The notes under the pieces are model-generated. The model ran no database searches. It was not told where the DNA came from and worked only from the letters and a program-made list of their open reading frames with translations. The position numbers and the translations under genes are program-made. From Pseudidiomarina gelatinasegens (GTDB lineage Bacteria > Pseudomonadota > Gammaproteobacteria > Enterobacterales > Alteromonadaceae), in the NCBI RefSeq assembly GCF_004025325.1, contig NZ_RSFE01000004.1, forward strand, positions 124,001-188,000: DNA of 64,000 nt, written 5' to 3'. This document shows, piece after piece, positions 25,130 through 36,149 of the stretch (its first letter is position 1; each line of letters starts with the position of its first letter).

Positions 25130-26017
25130 TTAGTTGGTTGCTGTTGAGTTCTTCAAGTATTTAAAGAAATCACTTTCCGGTTCAAGCACCAGCACATCGT
25201 TGCCAGTGGCAAAGCTTTTCTCGTAAGCTTGTAAGCTACGAATGAATGAAAAAAACTCGGGGTCTTTGCTATATGCGTCAGCATAAATTCCTGCTGCCGC
25301 TGCATCACCTTGACCACGTAGTTCTCGTGATTCACGCTCAGCGTCTGCAAGCATAACCGTTACACGTGCATCAACATCAGCACGAATAAATTCTGCTTGC
25401 TCACGACCTTCAGAACGGTGTTCCATGGCAACTGCTTGACGCTCTGCACGCATCCGCTGGAATATCGATTGACTGACTTCGGTTGGCAAGTTGATTTGCA
25501 TCACCCGCACGTCGATAACTTCGATACCTAATTCTTGGGCACTATCGGCACCGCGAATTAGCGCTTCACGCATTAAGTTGTCACGCTCGCCAGAAACAAT
25601 TTCTTTGATGGTACGGCTACCAAACTCAGCGCGTAAACCACTGCTAACCCGACGTGTTAACAATGCTTCTGCTTGAGCTTGGTTACCACCATTGGTCGAC
25701 AAATAGTAAGTTGCAAAATCAGAGATTCGCCACTTCACATACGTATCAACGATTAAGTCTTTTTTCTCGCTGGTTACGAAACGGTCTGGATTACCATCAA
25801 GTGTTTTAAAACGTGCATCAAGGCGCTTAACGTCTTCGATGAACGGTAGCTTGAAGTGCAAGCCCGGTGTATAAACCGTCGCTTCACCAGTGTCCGCATC
25901 TCGCAATACTTTACCAAACTGAACCACAATGGCGCGTTGGCCTTCTTTCACAACAAAAATTGAGGAGAAGCCGAGCACCACAGCGACGATAACTAATACT
26001 GCTATAAAGTTTTTCAT
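25130..26017 (-). CDS. hflC: HflC, SPFH-domain regulator of FtsH
   Basis: HflC forms with HflK a large membrane cage around the FtsH protease and modulates its degradation of membrane proteins. The 295-residue protein has one N-terminal membrane segment (FIAVLVIVAVVLGFSSIFVV), an SPFH domain with the typical EGQRAIVVQFGKVLRD, and a C-terminal helix with ERESRELRGQGDAAAAGIYADAY. E. coli HflC is somewhat longer (334). It starts three bases after hflK. Confidence 0.95.
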   Translation of the reverse strand: MKNFIAVLVIVAVVLGFSSIFVVKEGQRAIVVQFGKVLRDADTGEATVYTPGLHFKLPFIEDVKRLDARFKTLDGNPDRFVTSEKKDLIVDTYVKWRISDFATYYLSTNGGNQAQAEALLTRRVSSGLRAEFGSRTIKEIVSGERDNLMREALIRGADSAQELGIEVIDVRVMQINLPTEVSQSIFQRMRAERQAVAMEHRSEGREQAEFIRADVDARVTVMLADAERESRELRGQGDAAAAGIYADAYSKDPEFFSFIRSLQAYEKSFATGNDVLVLEPESDFFKYLKNSTATN

Positions 26018-26020
26018 CGT

Positions 26021-27217
26021 TTACCCCCGGCCATCGTTAAAGCGATCGCTGGTGCGAACGCTCGTGTCATTGGTATTACTGCGCGACGAATTGCCATTTT
26101 GATTGTTACCTGAGCTTTGCGTCGGACGTGAGTTAGTACTAGACGCTTCACTACGCGCAGGCTCTACCGAACCGCGCTGCTTCTCAAGAATTTTATCCAG
26201 CGGCAAATACATCATGTTGTTGCTACCGTCTACATCCACCATAATTTTGGCGGTATTGCTGTAGAGTTTTTCCAATGTCTCAATGTATAAACGCTCACGC
26301 GTCACAACAGGTGCAGCTATGTATTGTGGCAACAGCTCTTTAAAGCGAGCAACCTCACCTTGAGCTTTCAACACAACTTGCTCACGATACGCTTGAGCTT
26401 CTTGCAGAACACGGCGAACCTGACCACGCGCCAACGGTTCAACCTGTCGTGCATAAGCTTCAGCTTCACGAATGAAACGTTGCTCATCTTCTTGCGCGGA
26501 AATAGCATCATCGAACGCGTCTTTTACTGCTTCAGGCGGACGCGCTGGCAGCAAGTTCACATCAACAACTTGAATACCTAATTGATAAGGCGCTATCACA
26601 TTTTCCAGCAGCTCTAAGGTGTTCTGTCGAACACTTTCACGACCCACGGTTAAAACTTCATCCATGGTCGTGTGGCCAACAACGTAGCGCAATGCGCTAT
26701 CGGTTGCTTGCGCTAAACTCCGGTCTGCGTTTTCTACTGCGAACAGGTAGTCGCGCGGATTCACGATACGGTACTGAACGTCAAGCTCTACGTGCACCAC
26801 GTTCTCGTCTTGGGTTAGCATAAAACCTTCAGACTGGAACTGTTGTACGTTGCTCACGTCGACTGTTTCGACCGTATCGACAAAAAATGGACGCCAATGC
26901 AGGCCAGACTCGACCAAATTGTGGTATTGACCAAAACGCAATACAACGCCTCGTTCGGCTTCTTTGACCGTATAGAAACCGGCAATAAACCAGATAACTA
27001 CGATTAAGATAGCGATAACGCCAAAACCACGTGATGGGAACCCACCACTGCTTTTTTTACCGTCACCGCCTTTGCCTTTGTTTCCGCCAAGACCTAACTT
27101 GCCAAGCAAGTTACGAATCGCTTCATCGAGATCGGGCGGGCCTTGATCGCGGCCGCCTTGGTTTTTCCATGGATCACGGTCATTGTTATTGCCGTTTCCC
27201 GGTTGATTCCAGGCCAT
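26021..27217 (-). CDS. hflK: HflK, SPFH-domain regulator of FtsH
   Basis: HflK is the partner of HflC. The 398-residue protein has the glycine/asparagine-rich cytoplasmic N-terminus (MAWNQPGNGNNNDRDPW), one membrane segment (FGVIAILIVVIWFIAGFYTV around residues 69-88), the SPFH domain (AERGVVLRFGQY) and a polar, serine/asparagine-rich C-terminal tail. It is in the operon order hfq-hflX-hflK-hflC. Confidence 0.95.
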   Translation of the reverse strand: MAWNQPGNGNNNDRDPWKNQGGRDQGPPDLDEAIRNLLGKLGLGGNKGKGGDGKKSSGGFPSRGFGVIAILIVVIWFIAGFYTVKEAERGVVLRFGQYHNLVESGLHWRPFFVDTVETVDVSNVQQFQSEGFMLTQDENVVHVELDVQYRIVNPRDYLFAVENADRSLAQATDSALRYVVGHTTMDEVLTVGRESVRQNTLELLENVIAPYQLGIQVVDVNLLPARPPEAVKDAFDDAISAQEDEQRFIREAEAYARQVEPLARGQVRRVLQEAQAYREQVVLKAQGEVARFKELLPQYIAAPVVTRERLYIETLEKLYSNTAKIMVDVDGSNNMMYLPLDKILEKQRGSVEPARSEASSTNSRPTQSSGNNQNGNSSRSNTNDTSVRTSDRFNDGRG

Positions 27218-27271
27218 TGATTACTCCAACTCTGGGTGGTTTATAAATACATTATTGTTAATTTGTTACAG

Positions 27272-28567
27272 CTATTCTACAAATCCTTGCAAGGTATCGC
27301 CATACTCTTTGGCGACATGTTTGCTTAAGCGTTGCCAATCAACAGCTGACATTCGTACTTTCAACGCAAGCTGCCCGTCTTCACGGGTTTCTTCTGCTGT
27401 AACACTCTTCATGGCGTAAAGCTTACCACGTAACTTACCCATTGAGGGTGGAATTCGTAAGGATACGTCAACCATCTGTGGGCGCAAGCGTTGCACTAAC
27501 GCTTGTTGTAACAAATCTATTCCGGCTCCTGACTGCGCTGATAGCCATACGCGTATCGGCATCCCTTGGTCATCAGTATCTATACGCGCAAGCCCGTCAT
27601 CCAGTTTATCAATCTTATTGCAAATGAGCAGTTGCGGTACTTCGTCGGCGCCAATTTCATGCAGCACTTCCTGCACTTGATGCATGTTTTCTGCTTGGCG
27701 CTCATCGGCCACATCAATGACATGAAGCAATAAATCTGCTTCTTGCGTTTCCTGCAACGTAGCTTTAAATGCTGCAACAAGCTCATGCGGTAAGTGCCGA
27801 ATAAAGCCAACGGTGTCAGCCAAGATAATTGACCCTACATCAGCTAGCTCCAGCTTCCGCAATGTTGGATCAAGTGTCGCAAACAGCTGATCGGCAGCGT
27901 ACACATGGGATTCAGTAATTTTGTTAAACAAGGTTGATTTACCCGCGTTGGTATAACCAACCAATGATACTGTTGGAATTTCAGCGCGCTGACGCGCCCG
28001 ACGCCCTTGTTCGCGCTGCTTCTGAACCTTTTCCAAGCGCCCAAGAATGTTTTTGATGCGGCCACGGATAAGCCGTCGGTCAGTTTCAAGCTGAGTTTCA
28101 CCCGGGCCTCGTAAACCGATACCACCTTTTTGGCGCTCCAAGTGGGTCCAACCACGCACCAACCGCGTAGAAATATGCCGCAACTGCGCCAACTCGACTT
28201 GCAACTTACCCTCGTGGGTACGTGCACGCTGCGCGAAAATATCAAGAATCAAACCAGTACGGTCAAGCACGCGGCATTGGCATAACTTTTCTAAGTTACG
28301 CTCCTGCGTTGGGCTTAAGCTGTGGTTAAAAATGACAATATTGGCGTCTAGCAACTTAACGTGATCAGCAATTTCTTCTGCTTTGCCTGAGCCAACAAAA
28401 TATCGGGAACTTGGGGTGCTACGCGATGCTGTCACCACACCGAGGGTTTCAACCCCGGCGGATGACACAAGAAGTTTTAACTCAGAGAGATCTTCACGAT
28501 CGATTTCGGCTGGGAAATCAACGTGGACCAGGATAGCACGCTCACCACTTTCAAACCTATCAAACAA
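27272..28567 (-). CDS. hflX: HflX, ribosome-associated GTPase
   Basis: HflX is a GTPase that splits stalled 70S ribosomes, especially under heat stress. The 431-residue protein has the N-terminal HflX domain (ASRSTPSSRYFVGSGKAEEI), the GPGETQLETDRRLIRGRI segment, and a G domain with G1 GYTNAGKSTLFN, G3 DTVGFI and G4 NKID. The start giving the family N-terminus FDRFESGE is a TTG with AAGGAG ten bases upstream; no ATG or GTG is available in frame nearby, so a weak start codon is likely real. It follows hfq by 26 bases. Confidence 0.95.
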   Translation of the reverse strand: MFDRFESGERAILVHVDFPAEIDREDLSELKLLVSSAGVETLGVVTASRSTPSSRYFVGSGKAEEIADHVKLLDANIVIFNHSLSPTQERNLEKLCQCRVLDRTGLILDIFAQRARTHEGKLQVELAQLRHISTRLVRGWTHLERQKGGIGLRGPGETQLETDRRLIRGRIKNILGRLEKVQKQREQGRRARQRAEIPTVSLVGYTNAGKSTLFNKITESHVYAADQLFATLDPTLRKLELADVGSIILADTVGFIRHLPHELVAAFKATLQETQEADLLLHVIDVADERQAENMHQVQEVLHEIGADEVPQLLICNKIDKLDDGLARIDTDDQGMPIRVWLSAQSGAGIDLLQQALVQRLRPQMVDVSLRIPPSMGKLRGKLYAMKSVTAEETREDGQLALKVRMSAVDWQRLSKHVAKEYGDTLQGFVE

Positions 28568-28593
28568 GCTATCACTGCTCCTTCATCATAGTA

Positions 28594-28845
28594 TTAGTCA
28601 ATCGCCTCTTCGCTATTCTCTGCTACTGGCAGATAATTTTGCGGAATACGCGCTGGAACAACAGTTGAGATGGCATGTTTATAGACCATCTGGCTTACTG
28701 TATTTTTAAGTAAAATAACAAACTGATCGAACGATTCGATCTGGCCTTGCAATTTAATTCCATTTACCAAGTAAATTGACACCGGAACGCGCTCACGGCG
28801 CAGCGCATTCAAAAACGGGTCCTGTAATGTTTGCCCCTTAGCCAT
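28594..28845 (-). CDS. hfq: RNA chaperone Hfq
   Basis: Hfq is the hexameric chaperone for small RNA-mRNA pairing. The 83-residue protein has the Sm1 motif ([20 protein letters not shown]) and the Sm2 motif ([11 protein letters not shown]) with a short C-terminal tail of about 15 residues, less than the long disordered tail of E. coli Hfq. It lies between miaA and hflX as in relatives, with an AAGGAAAC ribosome site. The 146-base spacer after miaA likely holds a promoter; none was assigned with confidence. Confidence 0.97.
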   Translation of the reverse strand: MAKGQTLQDPFLNALRRERVPVSIYLVNGIKLQGQIESFDQFVILLKNTVSQMVYKHAISTVVPARIPQNYLPVAENSEEAID

Positions 28846-28991
28846 ATTCTGTTTCCTTTTTTGTTATTGTTCGTGTCTGGCGGCAACATACTCAAACGCT
28901 ATTACCAGTCACTTTAACTATAGTTTAAATGCCACCATTTCGCAGCTTTGTCTAATTTATTTCAGCTTATACTGAATATAAGGTGAATCTT

Positions 28992-29948
28992 TTAGTTTTC
29001 AAGGCTGCCCTGCGCAAATAACTGCGGTGGTTGCGCGCATAGTTCCAAGGCCTGTTCCAGCAAATTCGGTGACTCACTTTCAAGCCACTGCACACCAGGC
29101 CATTTTCGCAACCACGTTAATTGACGCTTGGCCAACTGCCGCGTGGCAAAGATACCGCGGTCGATAAACTCTTCATAATCGTAGTCGCCATCAAGGTATT
29201 GCCACGCTTGACGGTAACCAACACAGCGTATAGCTGGTAAATCGACATGTAAATCAGACCGTTGTCGTAGTTGTTCGACCTCATTAAGAAGACCTTGTTC
29301 AACCATTTGACGAAATCTTAACGCAATACGTTGGTGCAAGGTGGCACGATCACGTGGCGCAACGGCAATTTGAATTAAAGGGTAAGGCAAAGCGCCGTGA
29401 CGTGCAGCCGTTAAATCCGTTAATGTCTTACCGGAAATGCGATATACCTCGAGCGCCCGCATCAACCGTTGAGGGTCGTTCGGATGAATTCGTGCTGCGC
29501 TCACGGGGTCAATTGCAGCCAATTCCGCGTGCAATTTGGCACTCCCGTGTTGCTCGAGCCCACGGCCGAGTTGCTGCCGAATATGTTCATCAGCTTCAGG
29601 CAGTTGCGACATGCCTTCTAGCAAAGCTTTAAAGTAAAGCATGGTTCCACCCACCAAGAGTGGAATACGCCCTCGTGCAATGATGGCGTCAATTTCACGC
29701 CGCGCATCTGCCGCAAACTGCGCCGCCGAGTAGCTCTCAGCCGGGTCACAAATATCAATGAGGCGGTGTGGCGCTTGTGCTAACTCTGCCGCAGTTGGCT
29801 TGGCTGTGCCAATGTCCATTCCACGATATATCAAGGCTGAATCGACCGAGACAATGTCACAAGGAAGCTGTTGTGTAAGTGCAATCGCCAAACCGGTTTT
29901 ACCCGCCGCCGTTGGCCCATACAAACAAATAACAAAGGGCTCATTCAT
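28992..29948 (-). CDS. miaA: tRNA dimethylallyltransferase MiaA
   Basis: MiaA adds the isopentenyl group to A37 of tRNAs that read UNN codons. The start chosen is ATG 29948, which overlaps the mutL stop (ATGA) and gives 318 residues beginning [19 protein letters not shown] with the P-loop; a frame running 47 codons further upstream lies inside mutL and is not used. Other motifs are [17 protein letters not shown] and [13 protein letters not shown], plus the C-terminal [14 protein letters not shown]. Translational coupling with mutL is likely. Confidence 0.97.
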   Translation of the reverse strand: MNEPFVICLYGPTAAGKTGLAIALTQQLPCDIVSVDSALIYRGMDIGTAKPTAAELAQAPHRLIDICDPAESYSAAQFAADARREIDAIIARGRIPLLVGGTMLYFKALLEGMSQLPEADEHIRQQLGRGLEQHGSAKLHAELAAIDPVSAARIHPNDPQRLMRALEVYRISGKTLTDLTAARHGALPYPLIQIAVAPRDRATLHQRIALRFRQMVEQGLLNEVEQLRQRSDLHVDLPAIRCVGYRQAWQYLDGDYDYEEFIDRGIFATRQLAKRQLTWLRKWPGVQWLESESPNLLEQALELCAQPPQLFAQGSLEN

Positions 29949-31615
29949 CGCAGCGGCTCCGGCATGGTTGGTAAGGTAATCGCGGTAAGCCACTGGGGAT
30001 TCGAATTCAGCTGATCTTGCCAGCAGCGCAGCCAATGTTCCGCTTGCGTCAGTGAGTAGTCGGCTTGAACTTGATGAATTGCCAGCCAACTAAATACTTC
30101 TTTATTGGTTTGAAGACGCTCCACCAACGCTGCAATACTTGTGGCGATATCTGTTTGACGTAAAACTGAAGGCACATCCAGTATCGTCACTGCACGTTTG
30201 GACTGCTCATAACGCACACCCAGTCGCGCCAGTTGTTTGGCATCAATTTCGACCAGTGAGCGCAGTAGCGCGGTATCGGTCAATTTTACGGGAATCAGCA
30301 ACGGCTGCCCAGCTAGCCCGACTTGTGCCTGCTGCTGCAGTTGCTGCTGCAAATACGCGTGTTGAACCCGCTGCAAATCAAGCAATGCCAATGGTTCTGA
30401 TTCAATCAAAGCGAAGCGCTGAGCCACTACCTGCAGCACAGAGTGCGGTAACGATGGCTTTGGATGCGGCATTGTTGGCGCCGGTTCAGGCGGGGCCGTT
30501 CGCGTTGGGAATATTTCACGATGCTGTGGTTGCAGCTCTCTAACTTGCTGGGTCAACGCTTCGCTGCTGGCTGTATAGCCGTGCTGCGTTTGTTCAGCTT
30601 CGGTTGCTGCGGTAGCGCGCGCTGAGCTGAGCGCCTGGCGCGCGCAGTGCAATACAAAATCATGAATTTGCCGGGCCTGATGAAAGCGCACTTCGTGTTT
30701 TGCCGGGTGCACATTGACATCAACATCCTCGGCCGGTAATTCTAAGTACAAAACAAAACTTGGCGTTCGTTCATCGTTTAAAGTATCGCCGTAGGCTTGG
30801 CGCACGGCATGCCCAAGTAAACGGTCGCGCATCATGCGCCCATTCACGTAAAAATACTGAACATCGGCTTGATGGCGGCAGGCATGCGCGGGGGCTATCC
30901 AGCCCCACAAGCGTACCGGTCCGGTTTGCTCGTCTAACCCCAAGGCTGTGTCGGTAAAGCTGCTTCCGCACACCTGCGCAACACGTTTTATAGCGTGCTC
31001 CGGTTCTTGTACTGCATTGTATTGGCGCACAATTTTATCATTGTGCGTTAAACTAAAACGTACCCCAAAGCGCGCCAGCGCAATCCGCCGCAATACCTCA
31101 TCAATGTGAGCAAACTCAGTTTTATCGGTGCGCAAAAATTTACGCCGCGCGGGTGTATTGAAGAATAAGTCCTGCGCATCAACGGTGGTGCCCTCAGGGT
31201 GACTCGCCGGTGCAAGTTCCGCTTGCATGTCACGCCCTTCTACCCACGCTTGCCATGCTTGTTCTTGGGTTGCGGTTTTCGATGTGAGGGTTAAGCGCGA
31301 TACTGAGCTGATACTGGCTAAGGCTTCCCCCCGAAACCCGAGACTTTGAATTGCCTCCAGATCACTGAGCGAAGCAATTTTGCTGGTAGCATGACGACTG
31401 AGCGCCAGCCCAAGTTCTTCTTTAACAATACCCCCACCGTTATCGCGCACACGAATACGGCGCCGCCCGCCTTGCTCAATGTCGACGCTAATTTGCGAAG
31501 CACCGGCATCAAGGCAATTTTCAACCAGCTCTTTAACAACAGATGCGGGGCGTTCAATAACTTCCCCTGCTGCTATCTGGTTGGCCAGACTTATTGGCAG
31601 CAACTGAATCGGCAT
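29945..31615 (-). CDS. mutL: DNA mismatch repair protein MutL
   Basis: MutL links MutS mismatch recognition to MutH or another nuclease. The start chosen is ATG 31615 ([20 protein letters not shown]); the longer open frame adds 24 residues of unlike character that reach into amiB. The 556-residue protein has the GHKL ATPase motifs ([16 protein letters not shown]), a Pro/Gln-rich linker around residues 340-390, and the C-terminal dimer domain. No DQHAxxER endonuclease motif is seen, in agreement with a methyl-directed system. Confidence 0.96.
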   Translation of the reverse strand: MPIQLLPISLANQIAAGEVIERPASVVKELVENCLDAGASQISVDIEQGGRRRIRVRDNGGGIVKEELGLALSRHATSKIASLSDLEAIQSLGFRGEALASISSVSRLTLTSKTATQEQAWQAWVEGRDMQAELAPASHPEGTTVDAQDLFFNTPARRKFLRTDKTEFAHIDEVLRRIALARFGVRFSLTHNDKIVRQYNAVQEPEHAIKRVAQVCGSSFTDTALGLDEQTGPVRLWGWIAPAHACRHQADVQYFYVNGRMMRDRLLGHAVRQAYGDTLNDERTPSFVLYLELPAEDVDVNVHPAKHEVRFHQARQIHDFVLHCARQALSSARATAATEAEQTQHGYTASSEALTQQVRELQPQHREIFPTRTAPPEPAPTMPHPKPSLPHSVLQVVAQRFALIESEPLALLDLQRVQHAYLQQQLQQQAQVGLAGQPLLIPVKLTDTALLRSLVEIDAKQLARLGVRYEQSKRAVTILDVPSVLRQTDIATSIAALVERLQTNKEVFSWLAIHQVQADYSLTQAEHWLRCWQDQLNSNPQWLTAITLPTMPEPLR

Positions 31616-31628
31616 GTGTAAACCTAAC

Positions 31629-32942
31629 TTAAGATGATGGAATTTCGAGCTTTTGCCCAACGTACAAAACGTTGCTAGACAAATCATTGCGCTCTTTTAG
31701 TGCTTTTATCGATGTATTATAGCGTTGCGCAATCACTGACAGCGATTCACCTGAGCGAACCACATGGGTGCTGTTACGATTGGTCGCAAATAAAGTGCCA
31801 TCGGGTGGACGGCGTTGGAAATAATTCCGAATACCCTGATATATTGAACGCGCAAGTTGCTGTTGATGCTTGTTGCTAAGCAACTGCTTTTCTTCTTGAT
31901 GGTTGGAGATGAAACCGGTTTCAACCAACATAGAAGGTACGTTCCCTGAAGTTAATACGGCCAAACTAGCATGCTGCGGTTCTGTTTTATGCATGTGCGC
32001 CACCCGCTTCATTTCGGCAATTACTTCACGTGCCATTTCATAACCGGTACTCATGGCGTGGCCCATAGTCATATCAATCAACGCTTTGTTGAGGTAACCG
32101 TAGGTGTCATCTTCTTCAATGCGCATGTCGACACCACCGAGCACATCCGACAGGCGTTCTTTGTCCTCGAGCAAGCGACCCATTTCGTTATTCGCCCGCC
32201 GTGTTGATAGCACCCATACTGAGGCTCCGCGTGGCTGTGGGCTGGTAAAAGCATCTGCATGCACAGACACGAGTAAGTCAGCTTTTATTTCTTCAGCCTT
32301 GCGAGTGCGCGCTTTTAAGCCCACGTAGTAGTCATCTGAGCGAATCAAATAAGCCTGCATCGCACTATCGCGGTTAATGATATCTGCCAGAGCTTTTGAG
32401 ATTTTCATCACCACATGCTTTTCATAGGTACCGCTGGGACCTATTGAGCCTGGGTCGTCGCCACCATGTCCGGGATCGATTGCAATCGTGACTTTACGCT
32501 CCTCGAGCTGGTCAGCGCGCAGAGGTTCGTTTTTGCGCGCAATTGAACGCCCGGGCAAATCGATGACTAACCGCTCCCCGTAGCGGTCATTAGCCGCTAA
32601 TGGGAATACATTGGCATCAATTTTATCTGACAGCTCAATCACAATTCGCGTGGATTGTTTATTTTTAGGGGTACTGGTGCGAATTTTTTTAATCAGCAAC
32701 GAATCGTTCTGCACCTTGTTGAGATCAAGACCTAACTGGGTACCATCAAAATCGATGACGAGTCGGTATGGCGTAGCTTGATAGAGCGTGAAATAACTAA
32801 ATTCCGGGCTGTCGCTAAGATCAAATACCACACGTGTGTTGTCCGGTGCTGGCCACACCCGAACATTCACAATCTCATTGGCATGAGCCGCGCCACTGAA
32901 GAGCACGCACATGAACACCACTGCAGCATAGATATTTCGCAT
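31629..32942 (-). CDS. amiB: N-acetylmuramoyl-L-alanine amidase (AmiB type)
   Basis: This periplasmic amidase cuts the peptide from N-acetylmuramic acid to separate daughter cells. The 437-residue protein has a signal peptide (to about residue 21, AHA), an AMIN domain (residues about 25-120), the zinc amidase_3 domain with [12 protein letters not shown], the second His/Glu motifs and [12 protein letters not shown], and a C-terminal LysM domain ([14 protein letters not shown]). A LysM module is commonly found in AmiB/AmiC-type proteins of this order, though not in E. coli AmiB's immediate plan. It overlaps the tsaE stop by one base. Confidence 0.93.
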   Translation of the reverse strand: MRNIYAAVVFMCVLFSGAAHANEIVNVRVWPAPDNTRVVFDLSDSPEFSYFTLYQATPYRLVIDFDGTQLGLDLNKVQNDSLLIKKIRTSTPKNKQSTRIVIELSDKIDANVFPLAANDRYGERLVIDLPGRSIARKNEPLRADQLEERKVTIAIDPGHGGDDPGSIGPSGTYEKHVVMKISKALADIINRDSAMQAYLIRSDDYYVGLKARTRKAEEIKADLLVSVHADAFTSPQPRGASVWVLSTRRANNEMGRLLEDKERLSDVLGGVDMRIEEDDTYGYLNKALIDMTMGHAMSTGYEMAREVIAEMKRVAHMHKTEPQHASLAVLTSGNVPSMLVETGFISNHQEEKQLLSNKHQQQLARSIYQGIRNYFQRRPPDGTLFATNRNSTHVVRSGESLSVIAQRYNTSIKALKERNDLSSNVLYVGQKLEIPSS

Positions 32943-33421
32943 TACATTGTATCGAGCAATACTCGACCCCGTTCTGTTCGCGCATTTAAAGTGATTGATC
33001 GCGCTGTACCCGCATAATCAATCGTTATAATTATATCTGGCTGTGGAAGATACCCTTCACCGCGTTGGGGCCACTCCGCTAAAATAATCTTATGAGGTCC
33101 AAGGTAATCACGGATACCCATAAATTCAAGCTCTTCTGGGTCGGCCAAGCGATACAAATCAAAATGGTTGATTTGCCAAGGTGCCAAATCATAGCTTTCT
33201 ACCAGCGTATAGGTAGGGCTTTTTACGTGCCCTTGATGCCCTAGCGCTTGAATAAAACCACGGCTGAACGTTGTTTTTCCCGCACCCAACTCACCTAATA
33301 AATACACCGTCAATGCGCTATTGCATAGCTTTTTTTCTTGAGCTGACACCGCTTGAGCCAAGCGCTTTGATAACGCCAGCAATGCCGCTTCATTTTCCAA
33401 ATAAAGAGTCTGACTTTGCAT
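32942..33421 (-). CDS. tsaE: TsaE, tRNA threonylcarbamoyladenosine ATPase subunit
   Basis: TsaE is the ATPase that resets the TsaBD complex in t6A37 synthesis on tRNA. The 159-residue protein has the P-loop GELGAGKTTFSRGF, the SPTYTLVESY segment and the LAEWPQRGEGYLP end of the core. The ATG at 33421 is preferred over an adjacent upstream TTG. The stop and the amiB start share TAATG. Confidence 0.95.
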   Translation of the reverse strand: MQSQTLYLENEAALLALSKRLAQAVSAQEKKLCNSALTVYLLGELGAGKTTFSRGFIQALGHQGHVKSPTYTLVESYDLAPWQINHFDLYRLADPEELEFMGIRDYLGPHKIILAEWPQRGEGYLPQPDIIITIDYAGTARSITLNARTERGRVLLDTM

Positions 33422-33459
33422 CAATTTTCCACTGTAAAAATCTTAGCTGCCACCGTTGG

Positions 33460-34965
33460 CTACCCAGGCTGTTGGGTCGGGTTTACCAACGCGCGCAACT
33501 GCATCAACAAATCGCTCGCTAGTGTACCACGTTCTCCGTTTTGCGCAGCATTCTCACCCGCCACAGCATGCAACCACACACTAACTGGCAATACATTTTC
33601 AGCATCAACGTGCTGCGCAATCATTGCCCCGACAACGCCGCTTAACACATCGCCACTGCCACCCGTAGCCAATGCTGGGCTGCCGCGACGACATACCCAG
33701 CGCATGTCGCTGCCGTAATTCTGTATTAATGTACCTGAACCTTTGAGTAACACATGTGCATGAAAGTTCTGACAAAGTTTTGTAAGGGCCTGCATCCGGT
33801 CGGATTCAACGTGTTTTGCACTACTTTGCAGCAAACGCGCGGCTTCGCCAGGGTGCGGTGTAAAATACCAGGTGGCCCCTTCAGGTTTACGGATGGGTTG
33901 CTGTGCAAAAATGTTAAGCGCGTCGGCATCCCAAACTACCGGGCCTTCCCAACAACCCACCTGCTCGACCAGTTTTTGCGCCCATTCCGTTTGGCCAAGT
34001 CCAGGTCCAATGACGACCACCGATGCGAGCGTCAATAAACGACTTAGATCATCATCAACATGATGCACCATGAGCTCTGGCTGGCTAACGGCCACCGCTA
34101 ATTGGGATGACCCATGGGTCGCCACCGAGACCTTGCCGGCTCCACATCGCAGTGCAGCGCGCCCAGCAAGGTTTACCGCGCCACTCATGCCAGGGCCACC
34201 ACCGACGATTAGCACATGACCGAACATACCTTTGTGAGATGCAGCTGCTCGAGTTGGTAAGCACTCACGTACAACATTATGACTTATCGCTCTTAACGCG
34301 GGCTTGGCTCTATAAAATGCACCAGCCACGCCTAAATCGGCAAGCTCAATGGCGCCGCAGAAATTTGCCGCCTGACCGGTCACCAACCCAACTTTCATTG
34401 CAATCATGGTTACCGTTTTATTGGCGTGTACGGCTATCGGTTTGGGGCAGCCGGTGTCGCTGTCTAACCCTGTGGGAACATCAATACTGAGTACCCAACA
34501 GCCTCGTGCTTTATGATTCAATAACTCAACAACACGCTGATAGAGGGCGTCTAAATCACGGGCAAGACCATTGCCAAGCAAGGCGTCCACGACAATGTCG
34601 ACCCCTTCAAAATGCTGACTTTGCACATCTGTGAGCACAATCGACGAGCCGCCATGATCATGCCATGCTTGCGCGGCTTCTTTAGCGAGCTGCGAACTGG
34701 GTTTTGCGCCAGCTACACGCACACGGTAGCCCGCTTGCTGGGCAAGTCGTGCTAGTACCCAGCCGTCGCCGCCATTATTGCCCGGCCCACAAAGTATCAG
34801 CAGTTGCGCGCCCACGGGATGCTGTTGCTTAATTGCTAGCAGGCAAGCCTGCGCGGCGCGCTGCATCAGCTGCGCCATACTCACATCATGTTCTGCAGCT
34901 GCATTTGCTTCGCCGCTGCGAACTTGTTCGGTGGTATAAATCATCGCACTGAAATCTTTAAGCAT
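33460..34965 (-). CDS. nnr: Bifunctional NAD(P)H-hydrate epimerase/dehydratase
   Basis: This enzyme repairs hydrated NADH and NADPH. Residues 8 to about 220 are the YjeF_N epimerase (LCGPGNNGGDGWVLARLA, VDALLGNGL), and residues 230-501 the ADP/ATP-dependent dehydratase of the ribokinase-like fold (IVGGGPGMSGAVNLAGRAAL, ending ATGGSGDVLSGVVGAMIAQ with the catalytic Asp). ATG 34965 has a good AAGGA site seven bases upstream; an internal ATG at 34944 is a second possibility. It is divergent from queG with about 70 bases between starts. Confidence 0.95.
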   Translation of the reverse strand: MLKDFSAMIYTTEQVRSGEANAAAEHDVSMAQLMQRAAQACLLAIKQQHPVGAQLLILCGPGNNGGDGWVLARLAQQAGYRVRVAGAKPSSQLAKEAAQAWHDHGGSSIVLTDVQSQHFEGVDIVVDALLGNGLARDLDALYQRVVELLNHKARGCWVLSIDVPTGLDSDTGCPKPIAVHANKTVTMIAMKVGLVTGQAANFCGAIELADLGVAGAFYRAKPALRAISHNVVRECLPTRAAASHKGMFGHVLIVGGGPGMSGAVNLAGRAALRCGAGKVSVATHGSSQLAVAVSQPELMVHHVDDDLSRLLTLASVVVIGPGLGQTEWAQKLVEQVGCWEGPVVWDADALNIFAQQPIRKPEGATWYFTPHPGEAARLLQSSAKHVESDRMQALTKLCQNFHAHVLLKGSGTLIQNYGSDMRWVCRRGSPALATGGSGDVLSGVVGAMIAQHVDAENVLPVSVWLHAVAGENAAQNGERGTLASDLLMQLRALVNPTQQPG

Positions 34966-35033
34966 CGGTGCATCCTTGTAGGTTTTTTGCTATGTTAGCG
35001 CTGCGCTCTATCCTAGAGGATAAATCGAATTGT

Positions 35034-36149
35034 ATGGATTATCATCAACTCGCTGAAGATATTAAACGTTGGGGTACCGAACTTGGCTTTCAAAAGGTCG
35101 GTATTACTGATGTTGATTTAAGCACCGAACGCGAACATTTGCAGCGTTGGCTTGACCAAGGCATGCATGGCGACATGGAATGGATGGCGCGTCATGGTGA
35201 CTTGCGTACCCGCCCCGATCAACTGCATCCAGGCGCTGTGCGAGCTATATCGGTGCGCATGAATTATTTACCGGCCGAAGCTGGTTTTGCTAAAACACTT
35301 AAAAATCCTCGTCTTGGCTACATCAGCCGTTACGCCTTAGGTCGCGACTACCATAAACTCATGCGAAAGCGCCTCAAACAGTTGGGCGATAAAATTCAAT
35401 CAGCTTGTGCCGAGTTGGATTTCAGGCCATTTGTTGATTCCGCACCCATTATGGAAAAACCACTGGCTATAAAAGCCGGACTCGGTTGGCGCGGCAAACA
35501 CACTTTGGTACTCGATGAAGGCAGCGGGTCTTGGTTCTTTCTTGGCGAATTGCTGGTCAATCTACCGCTACCTATGGATACTGAAGTTGAGGAAAAGTGC
35601 GGTACGTGCAGCGCTTGTATTACCATCTGCCCCACGCAAGCAATAGTAGAACCGTACGTGCTTGATGCCAGGCGCTGTATTTCCTACTTAACGATTGAGT
35701 TGCGTGACAGCATTCCGGAACAGTATCGGCCGCTGATGGGTAATCGCATTTATGGTTGTGATGACTGCCAGCTCATTTGTCCTTGGAATCGTTATGCCCA
35801 GCTGACCGGTGAAGACGATTTCGCACCACGCAAGGATTTGCACGCACCGGAATTACTTGAATTATGGCAATGGGATGAAGAACAGTTTCTGAAGCGTACC
35901 GAGGGCTCGCCCATTCGGCGTATTGGCTATGAGTGCTGGCAACGTAACTTAGCCGTTGCCTTCGGTAATGCGCCAACAGATACTGATATTATTGCGGCGC
36001 TCGAACAGCGATACCCGAGCAGCACGCCAATGGTTCAAGAGCACATCGAGTGGGCATTAGCACGGCAGCGCTCAGGCGCAGTTAAAGTTGAAAAGCAGGT
36101 GATTCGACTTGTGCGCGCGGTCGAGAAGGGGCTAAAGCGTGATGCGTAG
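35034..36149 (+). CDS. queG: Epoxyqueuosine reductase QueG
   Basis: QueG is the cobalamin-dependent enzyme that finishes queuosine in tRNA. The 371-residue protein has two 4Fe-4S clusters (CGTCSACITICP and CDDCQLICPWN), preceded by the KAGLGWRGKHTLVL and SYLTIELRDSIP segments and followed by a C-terminal HEAT-like region. The start at ATG 35034 fits the family N-terminus MDYHQLAEDIKRWG; an open frame 22 codons upstream exists. GAGGA lies about 15 bases upstream, somewhat far. Confidence 0.94.
   Translation: MDYHQLAEDIKRWGTELGFQKVGITDVDLSTEREHLQRWLDQGMHGDMEWMARHGDLRTRPDQLHPGAVRAISVRMNYLPAEAGFAKTLKNPRLGYISRYALGRDYHKLMRKRLKQLGDKIQSACAELDFRPFVDSAPIMEKPLAIKAGLGWRGKHTLVLDEGSGSWFFLGELLVNLPLPMDTEVEEKCGTCSACITICPTQAIVEPYVLDARRCISYLTIELRDSIPEQYRPLMGNRIYGCDDCQLICPWNRYAQLTGEDDFAPRKDLHAPELLELWQWDEEQFLKRTEGSPIRRIGYECWQRNLAVAFGNAPTDTDIIAALEQRYPSSTPMVQEHIEWALARQRSGAVKVEKQVIRLVRAVEKGLKRDA

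Noticed and set aside
29949..30089. Longer open frame at the 5' end of miaA
   Set aside because: It lies inside mutL; the ATG overlapping the mutL stop gives the standard P-loop start.
31616..31687. Longer open frame at the 5' end of mutL
   Set aside because: The added residues are unlike MutL and overlap amiB; MPIQLL matches the family start.
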